From Lactonifactor sp050944855 (lineage in GTDB: Bacteria; Bacillota; Clostridia; Lachnospirales; Lachnospiraceae), in NCBI GenBank assembly GCA_050944855.1, contig JBMNRU010000011.1, positions 22,639 to 86,638 of the forward strand: a stretch of 64,000 nucleotides of DNA. The letters are read 5' to 3'. A program made the position numbers and the translations under genes. Positions within the stretch are counted from its first letter, which is position 1. The number at the start of each line of letters is the position of its first letter. The notes below the pieces were generated by a model that saw only the letters and a list, made by a program, of their open reading frames with translations, was not told the origin of the DNA and ran no database searches. Below are positions 35,324 to 45,000 of the stretch, one piece after another.

Positions 35324-35375
35324 GATCCAGTCTATGTCCATGTGTGGAGTCACAAGGAAATGGACTGGATTTTCC
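35324..35375 (+). terminator. Terminator after the small membrane protein gene
   Basis: ATCCAG pairs with CTGGAT and TCCAT with ATGGA across a bulge, followed by TTTTCC. It ends the pcrA-region transcript before rlmD. Confidence 0.55.
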
Positions 35376-35419
35376 TTTGTATGAATGAGCGTTCGTGCTT
35401 ACGGTATGAGGAGTGTACT

Positions 35420-37084
35420 ATGAAAAAAGGTGACATTTATGAAGGAATGATAGAGACAATAGAATTCCCCAATAAGGGAAAGGTAACAGCAGATGGCCAG
35501 ACAGTTATTGTAAAAAATGGGATACCGGGTCAGAAAATACGCTTTGTGATCAACAAAAAACGGAAAAATAAAGCGGAGGGCCGTCTGTTGGAAGTTCTGG
35601 AAAAATCTCCATTGGAGACCAGAGAGAGAGTATGTGACATTTTCCCGGCATGCGGGGGCTGTATGTACCAGACCATGCCTTATGAAGCTCAGCTTTCCAT
35701 GAAAGCAGAACAGGTAAAAAAATTGCTGGATGAGGCAATTTGTGCCGGCGGTCAGACTACGGAAGAGGGAAAGCCGGATTACGTGTTTGAGGGAATCAAA
35801 GGCAGTCCCAAAGAGTGGGAATATCGGAATAAGATGGAGTTTTCTTTCGGAGATGAGTATAAAGACGGACCCCTAACATTGGGCCTTCATAAAAAAGGAA
35901 GTACCTATGATGTATTAAATGCCGGTTCCTGCAAACTGGTGCATGGAGATATGCGTCAAATTGTCGTTTGTGTGGGAGACTATTTTAGAAAACGTAAGGT
36001 GAGTTATTATAAAAAAATGCAGCATGTGGGATATCTGCGTCATCTGCTGCTGCGCCGGGGAAATACGACCGGAGAAGTTCTGGTCAATCTGGTCACCACC
36101 AGTCAGGAAGAACATGATCTGACACCCCTGGTACAGGAACTGCTGTCTTTGCCGTTGGAGGGAAAAATCGTGGGCATTCTGCACATTGTTAATGATTCCT
36201 TATCCGATATGGTACAGAGCGATGAGACACATATCTTACATGGACAAGATTATTTTTATGAAAATATACTGGAGCTGCAGTTTAAAATCACACCATTCTC
36301 CTTTTTTCAGCCCAATTCTTACGCTGCTGAAGTTTTGTATGACACGGTACGTTCCTATATGGATCATACTCAAAGTATGACCGTATTTGATCTGTACAGC
36401 GGAACCGGAACTATTTCTCAGATGATGGCAAAGACAGCCAAAAAAGTGATCGGTGTGGAAATCGTGGAAGAAGCCGTTGTGGCAGCCAGAGAGAATGCTG
36501 CCAGAAATGGTATTGATAACTGTGAATTTATCGCCGGAGATGTGCTGAAGGTGTTAGATGAAATAGAAGAAAAACCGGATTGTATTATTCTGGATCCGCC
36601 GCGGGATGGCATTCATCCAAAGGCCCTTCCGAAGATTCTGGATTATGGGGTAGAGAATATAGTCTACATCTCCTGCAAACCCACGAGTCTGGCACGGGAT
36701 TTGGAAGAATTTCTGGCGAGGGGATATCGGGTTGAGAAAGCCGTGTGTGTAGATCAGTTTTGCTCGACGGTGCATGTTGAAAGTATCGTGTTGCTTTCAA
36801 AACTTCATACAAAACAGAATATAGAAGTGGAATTGGAAATGAGCGAGCTTGATTTGACGGTTGCGGAGAGTAAAGCAACCTATGAGGAAATTAAGGATTA
36901 TGTTTTGAAACAAAGCGGATTGAAAGTCAGCAACTTGTATATTGCACAGGTAAAGCAGAAATGCGGCATTATTGAGAGGGTAAATTATAATCAGCAAAAA
37001 TCGGAAAACTCCAGACAGCCGAAATGCCCGCCAGAGAAAGAAGTGGCTATAAGGGAGGCGTTGGAATATTTTCGTATGATTTAA
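35420..37084 (+). CDS. rlmD: 23S rRNA (uracil-C5)-methyltransferase, RlmD/RumA family
   Basis: 554 residues from the ATG at 35420, with GAGGAG in front. An N-terminal TRAM domain is followed by the [4Fe-4S] ligands CDIFPACGGCMYQ. The SAM-binding motif is FDLYSGTGTISQMMA, then DPPRDGIHP, and the catalytic Cys is in YISCKPTSLARDL. A C-terminal extension (from about 465) with ATYEEIKDYVLKQSGLKVSNLYIAQ and YNQQKSENS is common in clostridial members. It methylates a uridine of 23S rRNA; the exact position is assumed from the family. Confidence 0.9.
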   Translation: MKKGDIYEGMIETIEFPNKGKVTADGQTVIVKNGIPGQKIRFVINKKRKNKAEGRLLEVLEKSPLETRERVCDIFPACGGCMYQTMPYEAQLSMKAEQVKKLLDEAICAGGQTTEEGKPDYVFEGIKGSPKEWEYRNKMEFSFGDEYKDGPLTLGLHKKGSTYDVLNAGSCKLVHGDMRQIVVCVGDYFRKRKVSYYKKMQHVGYLRHLLLRRGNTTGEVLVNLVTTSQEEHDLTPLVQELLSLPLEGKIVGILHIVNDSLSDMVQSDETHILHGQDYFYENILELQFKITPFSFFQPNSYAAEVLYDTVRSYMDHTQSMTVFDLYSGTGTISQMMAKTAKKVIGVEIVEEAVVAARENAARNGIDNCEFIAGDVLKVLDEIEEKPDCIILDPPRDGIHPKALPKILDYGVENIVYISCKPTSLARDLEEFLARGYRVEKAVCVDQFCSTVHVESIVLLSKLHTKQNIEVELEMSELDLTVAESKATYEEIKDYVLKQSGLKVSNLYIAQVKQKCGIIERVNYNQQKSENSRQPKCPPEKEVAIREALEYFRMI

Positions 37085-37237
37085 ATTATATCAAATGAAA
37101 ATGATTTGAATTTTCTGGTCGAGAATTATGGCGTAGGATTGATGAAATGTTGGTCTGTGTTGATGCATTGCAAACAAATGGATTGTTACAGTAGTGTATA
37201 GATGGAAAATGTTTGCTGTTTGTGAAGGATGAAAGCT

Positions 37238-38473
37238 ATGAGAGAAAAGTTATTAAACGAAATCATAAACTTTTATTTGAGTTCTAGTAGATTTAATGGA
37301 TTGCCTATTTATGATATAGATGAGTATGATGCAGAAGTAATGATAGAATTAATCAACGAAGGGATGGTAGAGGCAATATCCGAGAAAGATGTTTTGAATC
37401 CTCATATTAAGGGATTTGAACTGGGGTTATCAAAAGAGCATCAAATTAAGAATGCCAAAGATGTAGATTCACATACTTGCTTCTATCCGACTGACAAGGC
37501 ATTAGAGAAGGTAAAAATAGACTATCAATGTCCATATACTGCTCTTATGCAAAATGGAAAAGCGCAATTCGATATAATTTTTTTTGATGTAGAGATATTG
37601 GAGAGATATAATAATAATCCTAAGTTTTTAATAATGGACAATGGATATAGGGGATGCATCTCTATTAGAGATGAGTTCTATGATGAATCTGGCGAAAATG
37701 AATATATTAAGGATTATGGAATGGCTTATATTGATGGGGACAAATTAAATAGGGCAATTGGAGTATTTGTAATAGATTTGGCAAGCTTGGCACCCCGTAT
37801 TCAAATGTTGTGGAAAGGGTTTGAGTTAGAAAAACAGGAGTCTTGCAAGATAAATGATGGGTTTGTAAAGAATTTGATTGAAGGACGCTGGGTAACACAA
37901 CATTGGATTTTTCATGTACTTTTAGAGGAAATGAAAATTATAAATGCACAATGTAAGGCGATGGAGCTGCCGGATCTTTTTTTACATGTATATGGTACAG
38001 GTTATAATGAAATGCCGGAAGGTTATAGAAGTATTTTGTTGCCAACACTAAAAAATTATTATGATTTTATTTTAGTAATGGAAAAACTGATTGTTCATAA
38101 TATTTCGATTAAGACTTTTCAAAAAGAATCTTTATGTATTGCAAAAGTGGAGCGTAAAGATGAAAATGGAAAAGATAAGGGTAGTATATCTATGCTACAA
38201 GAATGGCTCAAGAAGAATGTTACATCTAATTTTGATATAGACGAGGTTATTGTTAATCCGATAAAATATATCAGAAAGATTAGACAGGTTCCAGCTCATG
38301 AATTGACAGATAATAAGTATGATATTGATGTTTATGAAAAGCAAAAAGAACTAATGATAAATACATATGGGGCAATAAGAGCGATAAGAATATTGTTTAT
38401 GGGGCATCCATTAGCAAAAGCTATAGATATACCAGATTATTTATTACAGGGCAAAGACATCGTTTTCTACTAG
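37238..38473 (+). CDS. Uncharacterised protein paired with a Schlafen-type AlbA_2 gene
   Basis: 411 residues from the ATG at 37238 (GAAGGA 8 bp before; the ATG at 37229 overlaps that site). No domain is recognised. It is soluble and rich in Ile, Lys and Asn, with a WTQHWIFHVLLEEMK helix near the middle. Codon use is AT-rich, unlike the core genes upstream, so it is probably transferred DNA. Its stop is 26 bp before the AlbA_2 gene and the two form a unit. A defence or stress role is possible but unsupported. Confidence 0.6.
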   Translation: MREKLLNEIINFYLSSSRFNGLPIYDIDEYDAEVMIELINEGMVEAISEKDVLNPHIKGFELGLSKEHQIKNAKDVDSHTCFYPTDKALEKVKIDYQCPYTALMQNGKAQFDIIFFDVEILERYNNNPKFLIMDNGYRGCISIRDEFYDESGENEYIKDYGMAYIDGDKLNRAIGVFVIDLASLAPRIQMLWKGFELEKQESCKINDGFVKNLIEGRWVTQHWIFHVLLEEMKIINAQCKAMELPDLFLHVYGTGYNEMPEGYRSILLPTLKNYYDFILVMEKLIVHNISIKTFQKESLCIAKVERKDENGKDKGSISMLQEWLKKNVTSNFDIDEVIVNPIKYIRKIRQVPAHELTDNKYDIDVYEKQKELMINTYGAIRAIRILFMGHPLAKAIDIPDYLLQGKDIVFY

Positions 38474-38499
38474 AAAATGAATTGAGGAGGAAATAGGAT

Positions 38500-39921
38500 A
38501 TGTTAGCAGATGAGATTAAGGCAGGGGAGTCAACTAATATTGAGTTTAAGGTTGAGGTTCCTAAGAAAAGTGAAAGGTATATAAAGAGTGTTATTGCGTT
38601 TGCTAACACAGCTGGTGGCAAGATTATTATTGGTGTGGATGATGAAACACATGAGATAGTAGGAGTTGATAAAGATGAAATCTTTAAGATTATGGACAGT
38701 ATAACAAATACTATTTCTGATATGTGCTATCCGCAGATATTCCCCAATATTGGAGTAGATACTGTTGATGGAAAGTGTGTAGTTGTTATTGAAATATACC
38801 CAGGAGCGAGCAGACCATATTATATCAAATCACTCGGAAAAGAATCAGGTACTTATATCAGAGTATCAGGAACATCCAGACCGGCTGATGAAGCGATTTT
38901 AAAAGACTTAGAGTTGCAGGGAACTAATCACTCTTTTGATGAGATGATTTGCGTAGAGCAAAAATATGATCCACTCCTTGCAGAAAGGCTATGTGCTGCC
39001 ATTAAGAGTTATATGGTGGAGGCTGCCAAAACGAAAAGTGAAAAAGAAAAAGTAAAAGATGTAACAGTACAGAATTTAATTAATTGGGGTATTGTAAAAA
39101 ATTTGGACGGAATACTGGTTCCAACAAATGCCTTTGTTTTATTGACAAATAATACATTTCCATTTGCAAAAATTCAATGTGCATTATTTAAAGGTACTGA
39201 AAGAGTTATATTTATTGATAAAAGAGACTTTGAAGGTCCGCTTTATGAGCAGATTGAAGAAGCGTATGAATTTGTATTGAAGCATATCAATTTGGGGGCA
39301 GAGATAAATGGTCTTGTAAGAACAGACACATATGAATTGCCAACAGAAGCAATTAGAGAGGCAATTGTAAATGCTATGACACACAGAAATTTTTTGGACA
39401 GATCTTGTGTACAAGTGGCGGTATATGATGACAGAGTTGAGATTACTTCTCCTGGAATGTTGTATGGAGGTCTGACGATAGAGCAGATTAAGGAAGGTGG
39501 TTCAAAAATTCGTAACAGATGTATTGCAGAAGTGTTTAGTAGGATGAAGATTATCGAAAGTTGGGGAACTGGTATTAAGAGAATGTTTAGTTCTTGTAAA
39601 GAATATGGCATTAGAGAGCCAGAATTACTGGAGATCGGTGACAGCTTTAGAGTAAATTTGTATAGACCGTCTTATAACGATATTCACCAAAGTTCACCAA
39701 AAAGTTCACTAAAAAGTTCACTAAAAGATGTGAACCAAACACAGCAGAAAATTATAGAAATGATTCTTTTAAATCCGAAAATGACGCAGACTGCAATGGC
39801 AGAAGAATTAGGCATAACATCAAGAGCTGTCAAAAAGAGTATTAAAGAGTTAAATGAGAAGGGCATATTGCAGCGAGTCGGTTCAGCAAGAAGTGGTTAT
39901 TGGGAAGTAAAAGATATTTAG
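38500..39921 (+). CDS. AlbA_2 (Schlafen-type) domain protein with RecG-C-like ATP-binding and HTH domains
   Basis: 473 residues. AlbA_2 is at the N-terminus: GESTNIEFKVEVPKKSERYIKSVIAFANTAGGKIIIGVDD. The middle has the HATPase_c_4/RecG-C signature (REAIVNAMTHRNF, then SPGMLYGGLTIEQI, NRCIAEVFSRMKIIESWGTGIKRM). The end is a winged helix (QTAMAEELGITSRAVKKSIKELNEKG). A short repeated linker SSPKSSLKSSLK joins the last two. Such proteins are regulators or defence-linked ATP-binding factors. A strong GAGGAGG site precedes it. Confidence 0.85.
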   Translation: MLADEIKAGESTNIEFKVEVPKKSERYIKSVIAFANTAGGKIIIGVDDETHEIVGVDKDEIFKIMDSITNTISDMCYPQIFPNIGVDTVDGKCVVVIEIYPGASRPYYIKSLGKESGTYIRVSGTSRPADEAILKDLELQGTNHSFDEMICVEQKYDPLLAERLCAAIKSYMVEAAKTKSEKEKVKDVTVQNLINWGIVKNLDGILVPTNAFVLLTNNTFPFAKIQCALFKGTERVIFIDKRDFEGPLYEQIEEAYEFVLKHINLGAEINGLVRTDTYELPTEAIREAIVNAMTHRNFLDRSCVQVAVYDDRVEITSPGMLYGGLTIEQIKEGGSKIRNRCIAEVFSRMKIIESWGTGIKRMFSSCKEYGIREPELLEIGDSFRVNLYRPSYNDIHQSSPKSSLKSSLKDVNQTQQKIIEMILLNPKMTQTAMAEELGITSRAVKKSIKELNEKGILQRVGSARSGYWEVKDI

Positions 39922-39983
39922 AAAGATTTGAAAAGAGGTAGAGTTATGGTCGACAAAAGAGAAACGGATTATGAATAAGCATT

Positions 39984-40262
39984 ATGAACTTATCTCCAGC
40001 GGTAAAGAAAGAATATAAAAAGTTGTATGTTGCCTATAAGCTGGATACTAATTTTGTTGATATTGTTTTCTAGAGGCAAAGATTGTGTATTTCGATTAAT
40101 ATGAAGTTTTCAGGGATTAATGATCCTAATGGTATCTGCAAAGATATTATCGGTTTAGGACGTTGGGGAAATGGTGACGGTGAACTGTTTATGGAGTATC
40201 AGGATGAATCGGATCAAATCATGGAAATTGTGAAGCAATCTTTTGATGCGCAGGCAGAATAA
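39984..40262 (+). pseudogene. DUF5655-like protein remnant with in-frame amber stop
   Basis: One continuous frame of 93 codons, opening MNLSPAVKKEYKKLYVAYK and closing with LGRWGNGDGELFMEYQDESDQIM, matches the C-terminal DUF5655 domain seen in DUF4268/restriction-associated proteins. A TAG at 40071 interrupts it after NFVDIVF, where relatives have Gln. The rest is intact, so the loss is recent. The remainder of the parent gene is missing. Confidence 0.7.
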
Positions 40263-40293
40263 TGACTTCGATACGTTAAAGGAGGATTCCTAT

Positions 40294-41340
40294 TTGAAAA
40301 AGAAAAAAGACGAAATTACCATCCGTTCCAGTGCAGCAGAATACTTAACCTATGTTGCCTCTGTTGGCGATCAGCAGGACAGCATTGAGATGCGCTATGA
40401 GGATGAGAATATATGGCTGACACAGAAGATGATGGCCACACTGTATGATGTAGATGTTCGTACAATCAATGAGCATATTAAGAAGATTTATTCTGATTCA
40501 GAACTTGAGGAAGATTTAACTATCCGGAATTTCCGGATAGTTCAAACCGAAGGTTCACGTCAGGTGACTCGTAATACGAAGCATTATAATCTTCAAATGA
40601 TTATTGCTGTTGGGTTCAAAGTGAATAATGAACGAGCAGTGCAGTTTCGTAAGTGGGCCAATGGCATTGTGAAGGACTACACCATCAAAGGCTGGGTAAT
40701 GGATGACGAGCGCCTGAAAAACGGTGGCTCTGTGCTCACAACAGAATACTTTGACCGCCTGCTTGAGCAGATTCGTGAGATTCGTTTGTCTGAGCGTAGA
40801 TTCTATCAGAAGATAACGGATATCTATGCTACAGCTCTTGATTATGACCGTACAGCAAAAACAACGAAACAATTTTTTGCGAAGGTACAGAACAAGATGC
40901 ACTACGCAGTGCATGGACATACAGCTGCAGAATTGATTTATGAGCGTGTAGATGCTGATAAGCCACATATGGGACTGACTACATGGGCTGCGGCACCGGA
41001 AGGTAAGATTGTAAAAAGTGACGTCAGCATTGCAAAGAATTATCTTTCAGAACAGGAAATGCGTTCTTTGGAACGTATTGTTTCGGCGTATCTGGATTTG
41101 GCAGAAGACCGTGCAGAGCGACACATTCCAATGACAATGGAGGACTGGGCGAAGCGTTTGGATTTATTCCTGATGGCCGATGATAGAGAGGTCCTTCAGG
41201 ATGCAGGAAAAATCACGGCAGAGATTGCTAAGGCAAAAGCAGAGACAGAATTTGAAAAATACCGTGTCATTCAGGACAGATTATTTATGTCTGATTTTGA
41301 TAAATATATGCTGGAATTGGAAGAGAGTGCAAAGAAATAG
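40294..41340 (+). CDS. RhuM-family protein
   Basis: 348 residues. The start is TTG at 40294, after AAAGGAGG at 8 bp; no ATG is well placed. RhuM motifs: ENIWLTQKMMATLYDVDVRTINEHIKKIY (an HTH-like part), NTKHYNLQMIIAVGFKVNNERAVQFRKWAN, and KMHYAVHGHTAAELIYERVDADKPHMGL in the middle. RhuM was first seen in Salmonella pathogenicity islands; its function is unknown, and it often appears near mobile elements and restriction loci. Confidence 0.85.
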   Translation: MKKKKDEITIRSSAAEYLTYVASVGDQQDSIEMRYEDENIWLTQKMMATLYDVDVRTINEHIKKIYSDSELEEDLTIRNFRIVQTEGSRQVTRNTKHYNLQMIIAVGFKVNNERAVQFRKWANGIVKDYTIKGWVMDDERLKNGGSVLTTEYFDRLLEQIREIRLSERRFYQKITDIYATALDYDRTAKTTKQFFAKVQNKMHYAVHGHTAAELIYERVDADKPHMGLTTWAAAPEGKIVKSDVSIAKNYLSEQEMRSLERIVSAYLDLAEDRAERHIPMTMEDWAKRLDLFLMADDREVLQDAGKITAEIAKAKAETEFEKYRVIQDRLFMSDFDKYMLELEESAKK

Positions 41341-41810
41341 CATGATTGCTTTTTTTCAATGTTGGTTTTCTAGCATAGCGAGGTCGAGTGCATGGAAATT
41401 GTACTCTCCATTTGCCCTAAAAATAGCCGATGACCTGTTTTTTGTATTGAGGAGCTGTTCCCGTAAACAGGCGAGGTCTAGGCTGTGATATAGATAACGA
41501 CAAAAGCGGCTACGTTTCTACTACAGAATTTGTTGATATGTTTCTACAAACAAACATTTATAAAGGAACAGCCAGAGTCATTTTGGTGCAAACTAGTATC
41601 TGGTGCGAATCCTGAAAAGATAAGTCAGAGAATGGCTGCATGTCAGAGTTTGTAGTATTATGCTGGATATTTACAGAAAGTTTATTTAACAACAGATGGT
41701 TTGAAAGCTGCTGCAGGAGCTGTTGTTAGTGTTGTTGTTGCAACAAAAGGAAAATATAATTTTAAAAAGTAAAGTGATTTAGGAGGGGACCGTTTCAGCG
41801 GTAAAAAAAT
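41341..41810 (+). other. Gene-poor remnant stretch
   Basis: No intact gene. A fragment near 41487-41610 translates to a short piece containing DNDKSGYVSTTE, which matches the 12-residue EF-hand loop spacing. Another near 41680-41770 reads TTDGLKAAAGAVVSVVVATKG before a stop. Both are probably decayed coding DNA. Confidence 0.4.
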
Positions 41811-42176
41811 ATGGTTGTATTTGATATTGAAAGTAAAGATTCAGATAAAGTAGTGTACAAATATTTTCCAGAGAATCATAGAGACAGTAAGCCTGGAATA
41901 TTTAGTATATCATTAATAACAGGTGAGGTTTTGCTTGAGGTGGTTGCAGAGGAAGATCATATTTGCAGAACCTCTGCAAGTGAGTTGAACGCAATGCGGG
42001 ATGCAGTAAATGAAATGCGAGCAGAAAATGGAGAGCAACCATTAACCGAAGAGGAATTGCCAACAGCAACAGAGGATGAGGAATGGTATTATTATGCGGA
42101 TCGTGCCATTCGAAGAGTTAGAGACGAGTTGGAAAAGGGTGTTATTCCTGAAAAAGGAATGGTTGCCTGGTATTAG
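41811..42176 (+). CDS. Uncharacterised small protein
   Basis: 121 residues, acidic, without a signal peptide. It is rich in Glu in the middle (GEQPLTEEELPTATEDEEWYYYAD) and ends in WY. AGGAGGGG lies about 22 bp upstream, further than usual, so the start is uncertain. I do not recognise the family. It stands alone between remnants. Confidence 0.45.
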   Translation: MVVFDIESKDSDKVVYKYFPENHRDSKPGIFSISLITGEVLLEVVAEEDHICRTSASELNAMRDAVNEMRAENGEQPLTEEELPTATEDEEWYYYADRAIRRVRDELEKGVIPEKGMVAWY

Positions 42177-42544
42177 AAGATATATGAATGATTTTAAAGC
42201 AGATAAATATAAAGTTCCAGATGTGGCTATCGACCAACGAATAAAGATAAGTGGCTTAATTATCATAAAGAAAACGATGAAATATTATTGGCAGGTGGAG
42301 TAAATGAACTGGAAGAAAACTCTCCAATCTGTTAGATACTAAGCTTACCGAAATAGAAGAGATGGTGTGTATTGAGATACTGTATGGTTATTCATTGACC
42401 AGATGGCTGAATTATTCTAAAGAGATAAATTAACAATTTTAAGACATATAAAAAATATCTTTTCTGAAAGCGAATTAATGAGAAAGTGTAGCAAAAAAGT
42501 CCCAAAAGAATTTGGAATGATAAATTGAGATTTTAGGAGAAAAA
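42177..42544 (+). other. Gene-poor stretch
   Basis: It holds a 39-codon open frame from 42185 (MNDFKADKYKVPDVAIDQ...) and several broken short pieces. I see no recognisable domain, RNA or repeat. Confidence 0.4.
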
Positions 42545-43303
42545 ATGGAAATGATTGTGTTTTATTTTTCGGGAACCGGAAATTCAAAATTTATAGCAAG
42601 GCAGTTTGCTGAAAAAATGGGAGCAGAATGCCATAGCATCGAAGAAAAAATAGATTTTAAGAAATTATTTGATATGGTTGATACAGTAGCGGTAGTATAT
42701 CCTATTTATGGTTCCTGTGTACCTCGGATTATGCGCGAGTTTGTAGAACTGTATATGGATGAATTTAGAGAAAAGAAACTAATTATTTTTTGCACACAGA
42801 TGCTGTTTTCAGGTGATGGTGCAAGAGCCTTTGCAAGGTTGATTCCCAATTGCGAGGAACATATCCTTTATGCAGAACATTTTAAAATGCCAAATAACAT
42901 TTGTAATTATCCCCTTTTTCCGATGACTAAGAAAGAATTAGTAACCAAGCCGGAGCGGGCGGTAAAATGTTTAGATGAAATTTGCAATAACATTAGAAAT
43001 GGTGTTATAAAGAAACGAGGATGGAATGTTTTTTCTGCTCTTTTAGGAAAAACACAAAATGTTGCTTATCCTAAGATGGAAGAAAAAGCAAGACATTCCT
43101 TTCATGCGGATGATACTTGTATAAAATGTGGTTTATGCGTTAAAATTTGTCCAATGAACAATCTTGAAATTGTAAACGGTCAGGTTGTTCAGAAGGACAA
43201 TTGTACGGTTTGTTATCGTTGCGTAAACGCCTGTCCTAAACAGGCAGCAACTGTTTATATAAAGGCAAAACCGAAAAGGCAATACAAAGGATTTGAACAG
43301 TAA
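42545..43303 (+). CDS. EFR1-family flavodoxin-ferredoxin protein
   Basis: 252 residues. A flavodoxin-like half opens with FYFSGTGNSKFIARQFAEKMG, the FMN phosphate loop, and AVVYPIYGSCVP. The C-terminal third has two [4Fe-4S] motifs, CIKCGLCVKICPM and CTVCYRCVNACPK. EFR1 proteins probably move low-potential electrons; partners are unknown. TTAGGAG precedes the ATG. Confidence 0.9.
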   Translation: MEMIVFYFSGTGNSKFIARQFAEKMGAECHSIEEKIDFKKLFDMVDTVAVVYPIYGSCVPRIMREFVELYMDEFREKKLIIFCTQMLFSGDGARAFARLIPNCEEHILYAEHFKMPNNICNYPLFPMTKKELVTKPERAVKCLDEICNNIRNGVIKKRGWNVFSALLGKTQNVAYPKMEEKARHSFHADDTCIKCGLCVKICPMNNLEIVNGQVVQKDNCTVCYRCVNACPKQAATVYIKAKPKRQYKGFEQ

Positions 43304-43488
43304 CAGGTATTACTGCAGTTTTTTAACGATGGCTTTGATCTATCCTTAAAAAGTTTGCGAATATGTTTCTGAGTATGGGTAGAAGTAGCAGACGTACTTA
43401 GAGGAAACTTGAGAACATATCCACTCGGGATGGTTCAATATAAACAAATATTATTACCTGGAATGGCAAGAAGGAGGTAAGATTTAAA

Positions 43489-44415
43489 GTGATTAATCTG
43501 AGTAGATTAGAAGAAATAAAGGATTTGCGTACTGTGTGGCCGCATGAAGCTCTAGATTTTACTCCTTGGCTTTCGCAGGATGATAACATATCCCTGTTAG
43601 CTGATGCGGTGGGGATTGACATTACTGTTGATGAAACTGAGTCTTCAGTTGGAGATTTTAACGTTGACATTTTTGCATCTGAAACGGGAACGGATAGAAA
43701 AATCATTATTGAGAATCAGTTAGAAGACACCAATCATGACCATCTCGGAAAGTTGATTACATATGCATCCGGGAAATCTGCAGATGTAGTAATTTGGGTT
43801 GTAAAACACGCACGTGAGGAACATAAAGCAGCAATCGAATGGTTGAATAACCATACGGATGATAATGTAGGATTCTTTTTATGTGAAATTAAGCTATATA
43901 AAATTGGAAGTTCTGAGCCAGCGGTCAAATTCGAAGTAGTAGAAAGACCTAATGATTGGACGAAAGAAGTAAAGAAGAGTGAGTCGGTGAATGAGACTCA
44001 ACAGTCAAGATATGACTATTGGGTGGCATTTGAAGATTATGCTTTTAATCATCCGGTATTTGCAAAGAACTTCAAGAGAAGAAAACCATCTACAGATCAT
44101 TGGATGAACTTTAGTATTGGTTCTTCTGCATGCCATATTGCAGTATCGCAGATTCAGAAGAGAAATGAATTAGATGTAGAATTATATATTAGTGATGATT
44201 CAGATTTATATCATTCTCTTTATGAAAATAAAGCAGATATTGAAGCGACATCAGGTTTATCGTTTGATTGGAGAGAGCTGCCAGATAGGAAAGCAAGCAG
44301 GATTGTATTAGAAAAATCGGTTCAATTTTGGGACAAGAGCTCCTGGGAGTCTCAATTTGAATGGGTGGTAGATGTGATGATTAAGATGAAAGCTGCATTC
44401 TGTAAGCACATCTAA
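43489..44415 (+). CDS. DUF4268-family, PD-(D/E)XK-like protein
   Basis: 308 residues from GTG 43489, with AAGGAGGT in front. The N-terminal half has the nuclease-like core GDFNVDIFASETGTDRKIIIENQLEDTNHDHLGKLITYA, with the D...ExQ pattern of PD-(D/E)XK folds. The C-terminal half is the DUF4268 domain, with YWVAFEDYAF, DHWMNFSIGSSACHIAVS and FDWRELPDRKASRI. It is found near restriction and defence loci. Whether it cuts DNA is unknown. Confidence 0.8.
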   Translation: MINLSRLEEIKDLRTVWPHEALDFTPWLSQDDNISLLADAVGIDITVDETESSVGDFNVDIFASETGTDRKIIIENQLEDTNHDHLGKLITYASGKSADVVIWVVKHAREEHKAAIEWLNNHTDDNVGFFLCEIKLYKIGSSEPAVKFEVVERPNDWTKEVKKSESVNETQQSRYDYWVAFEDYAFNHPVFAKNFKRRKPSTDHWMNFSIGSSACHIAVSQIQKRNELDVELYISDDSDLYHSLYENKADIEATSGLSFDWRELPDRKASRIVLEKSVQFWDKSSWESQFEWVVDVMIKMKAAFCKHI

Positions 44416-44439
44416 TGATTTGATAGAATAAAGACTTTT

Positions 44440-44574
44440 CTAAAGGTGAGAAGAATACAAGTTCTTTGCGAGGAAGGCCGTATCCCAGGTGCTGGGAAGA
44501 TTGGATCATACTGGGCAATCCCGGCAGATGCTAAAAAGCCATACGATCTGAGAATAAAGAGTGGAAATACATAA
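44440..44574 (+). pseudogene. C-terminal fragment of an HTH excisionase-like domain
   Basis: 44 codons ending LCEEGRIPGAGKIGSYWAIP...KKPYDLRIKSGNT. This matches the end of small DNA-binding domains that read a MerR/excisionase-type recognition helix, the same domain that opens the fic gene at 48966. The N-terminal half is missing. Confidence 0.55.
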
Positions 44575-44592
44575 AGGAAAAGGGATAAAATA

Positions 44593-44907
44593 ATGGCATC
44601 CAGTAAAGAATATTTAGATTACATTTTAGAGCAACTATCAGAACTAGAAGAAATAACATATAGAGCAATGATGGGTGAGTATATCATATATTATCGTGGA
44701 AAGATTGTTGGCGGAATATATGATGATCGCTTTATGGTGAAACCAACAAAGTCCGCAATCGCCCTAACGCCTGATGCATCGTATGAATTACCTTACGAAG
44801 GTGCGAAAGAAATGTTGTCAGTTGATGACATTGATTCGAAAGAATTCTTAAGGACACTATTCATTGAAATGTATGATGAATTGCCAACAGTTAAAAAGAA
44901 GAAGTAA
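44593..44907 (+). CDS. TfoX N-terminal-domain protein
   Basis: 104 residues with the TfoX_N pattern: ITYRAMMGEYIIYYRGKIVGGIYDDRFMVKPT near the start and YEGAKEMLSVDDIDSKEFL later. TfoX/Sxy regulates competence in Proteobacteria; the stand-alone N-domain here has no known role. It is directly before the tandem-repeat array. Confidence 0.88.
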   Translation: MASSKEYLDYILEQLSELEEITYRAMMGEYIIYYRGKIVGGIYDDRFMVKPTKSAIALTPDASYELPYEGAKEMLSVDDIDSKEFLRTLFIEMYDELPTVKKKK

Positions 44908-45000
44908 ATAATCGGAATTGACTGAGCTTTTTAGAGCAAGGGATGCTTCTTGAACGATAGTTCAAGAAGATGGATCAATAGAAATGGTTAAACAAATATT

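Noticed and set aside
40071..40073. TAG as a recoded codon in the DUF5655 remnant
   Set aside because: The parent gene's front half is missing and no pyrrolysine system is seen; a simple nonsense mutation is enough.
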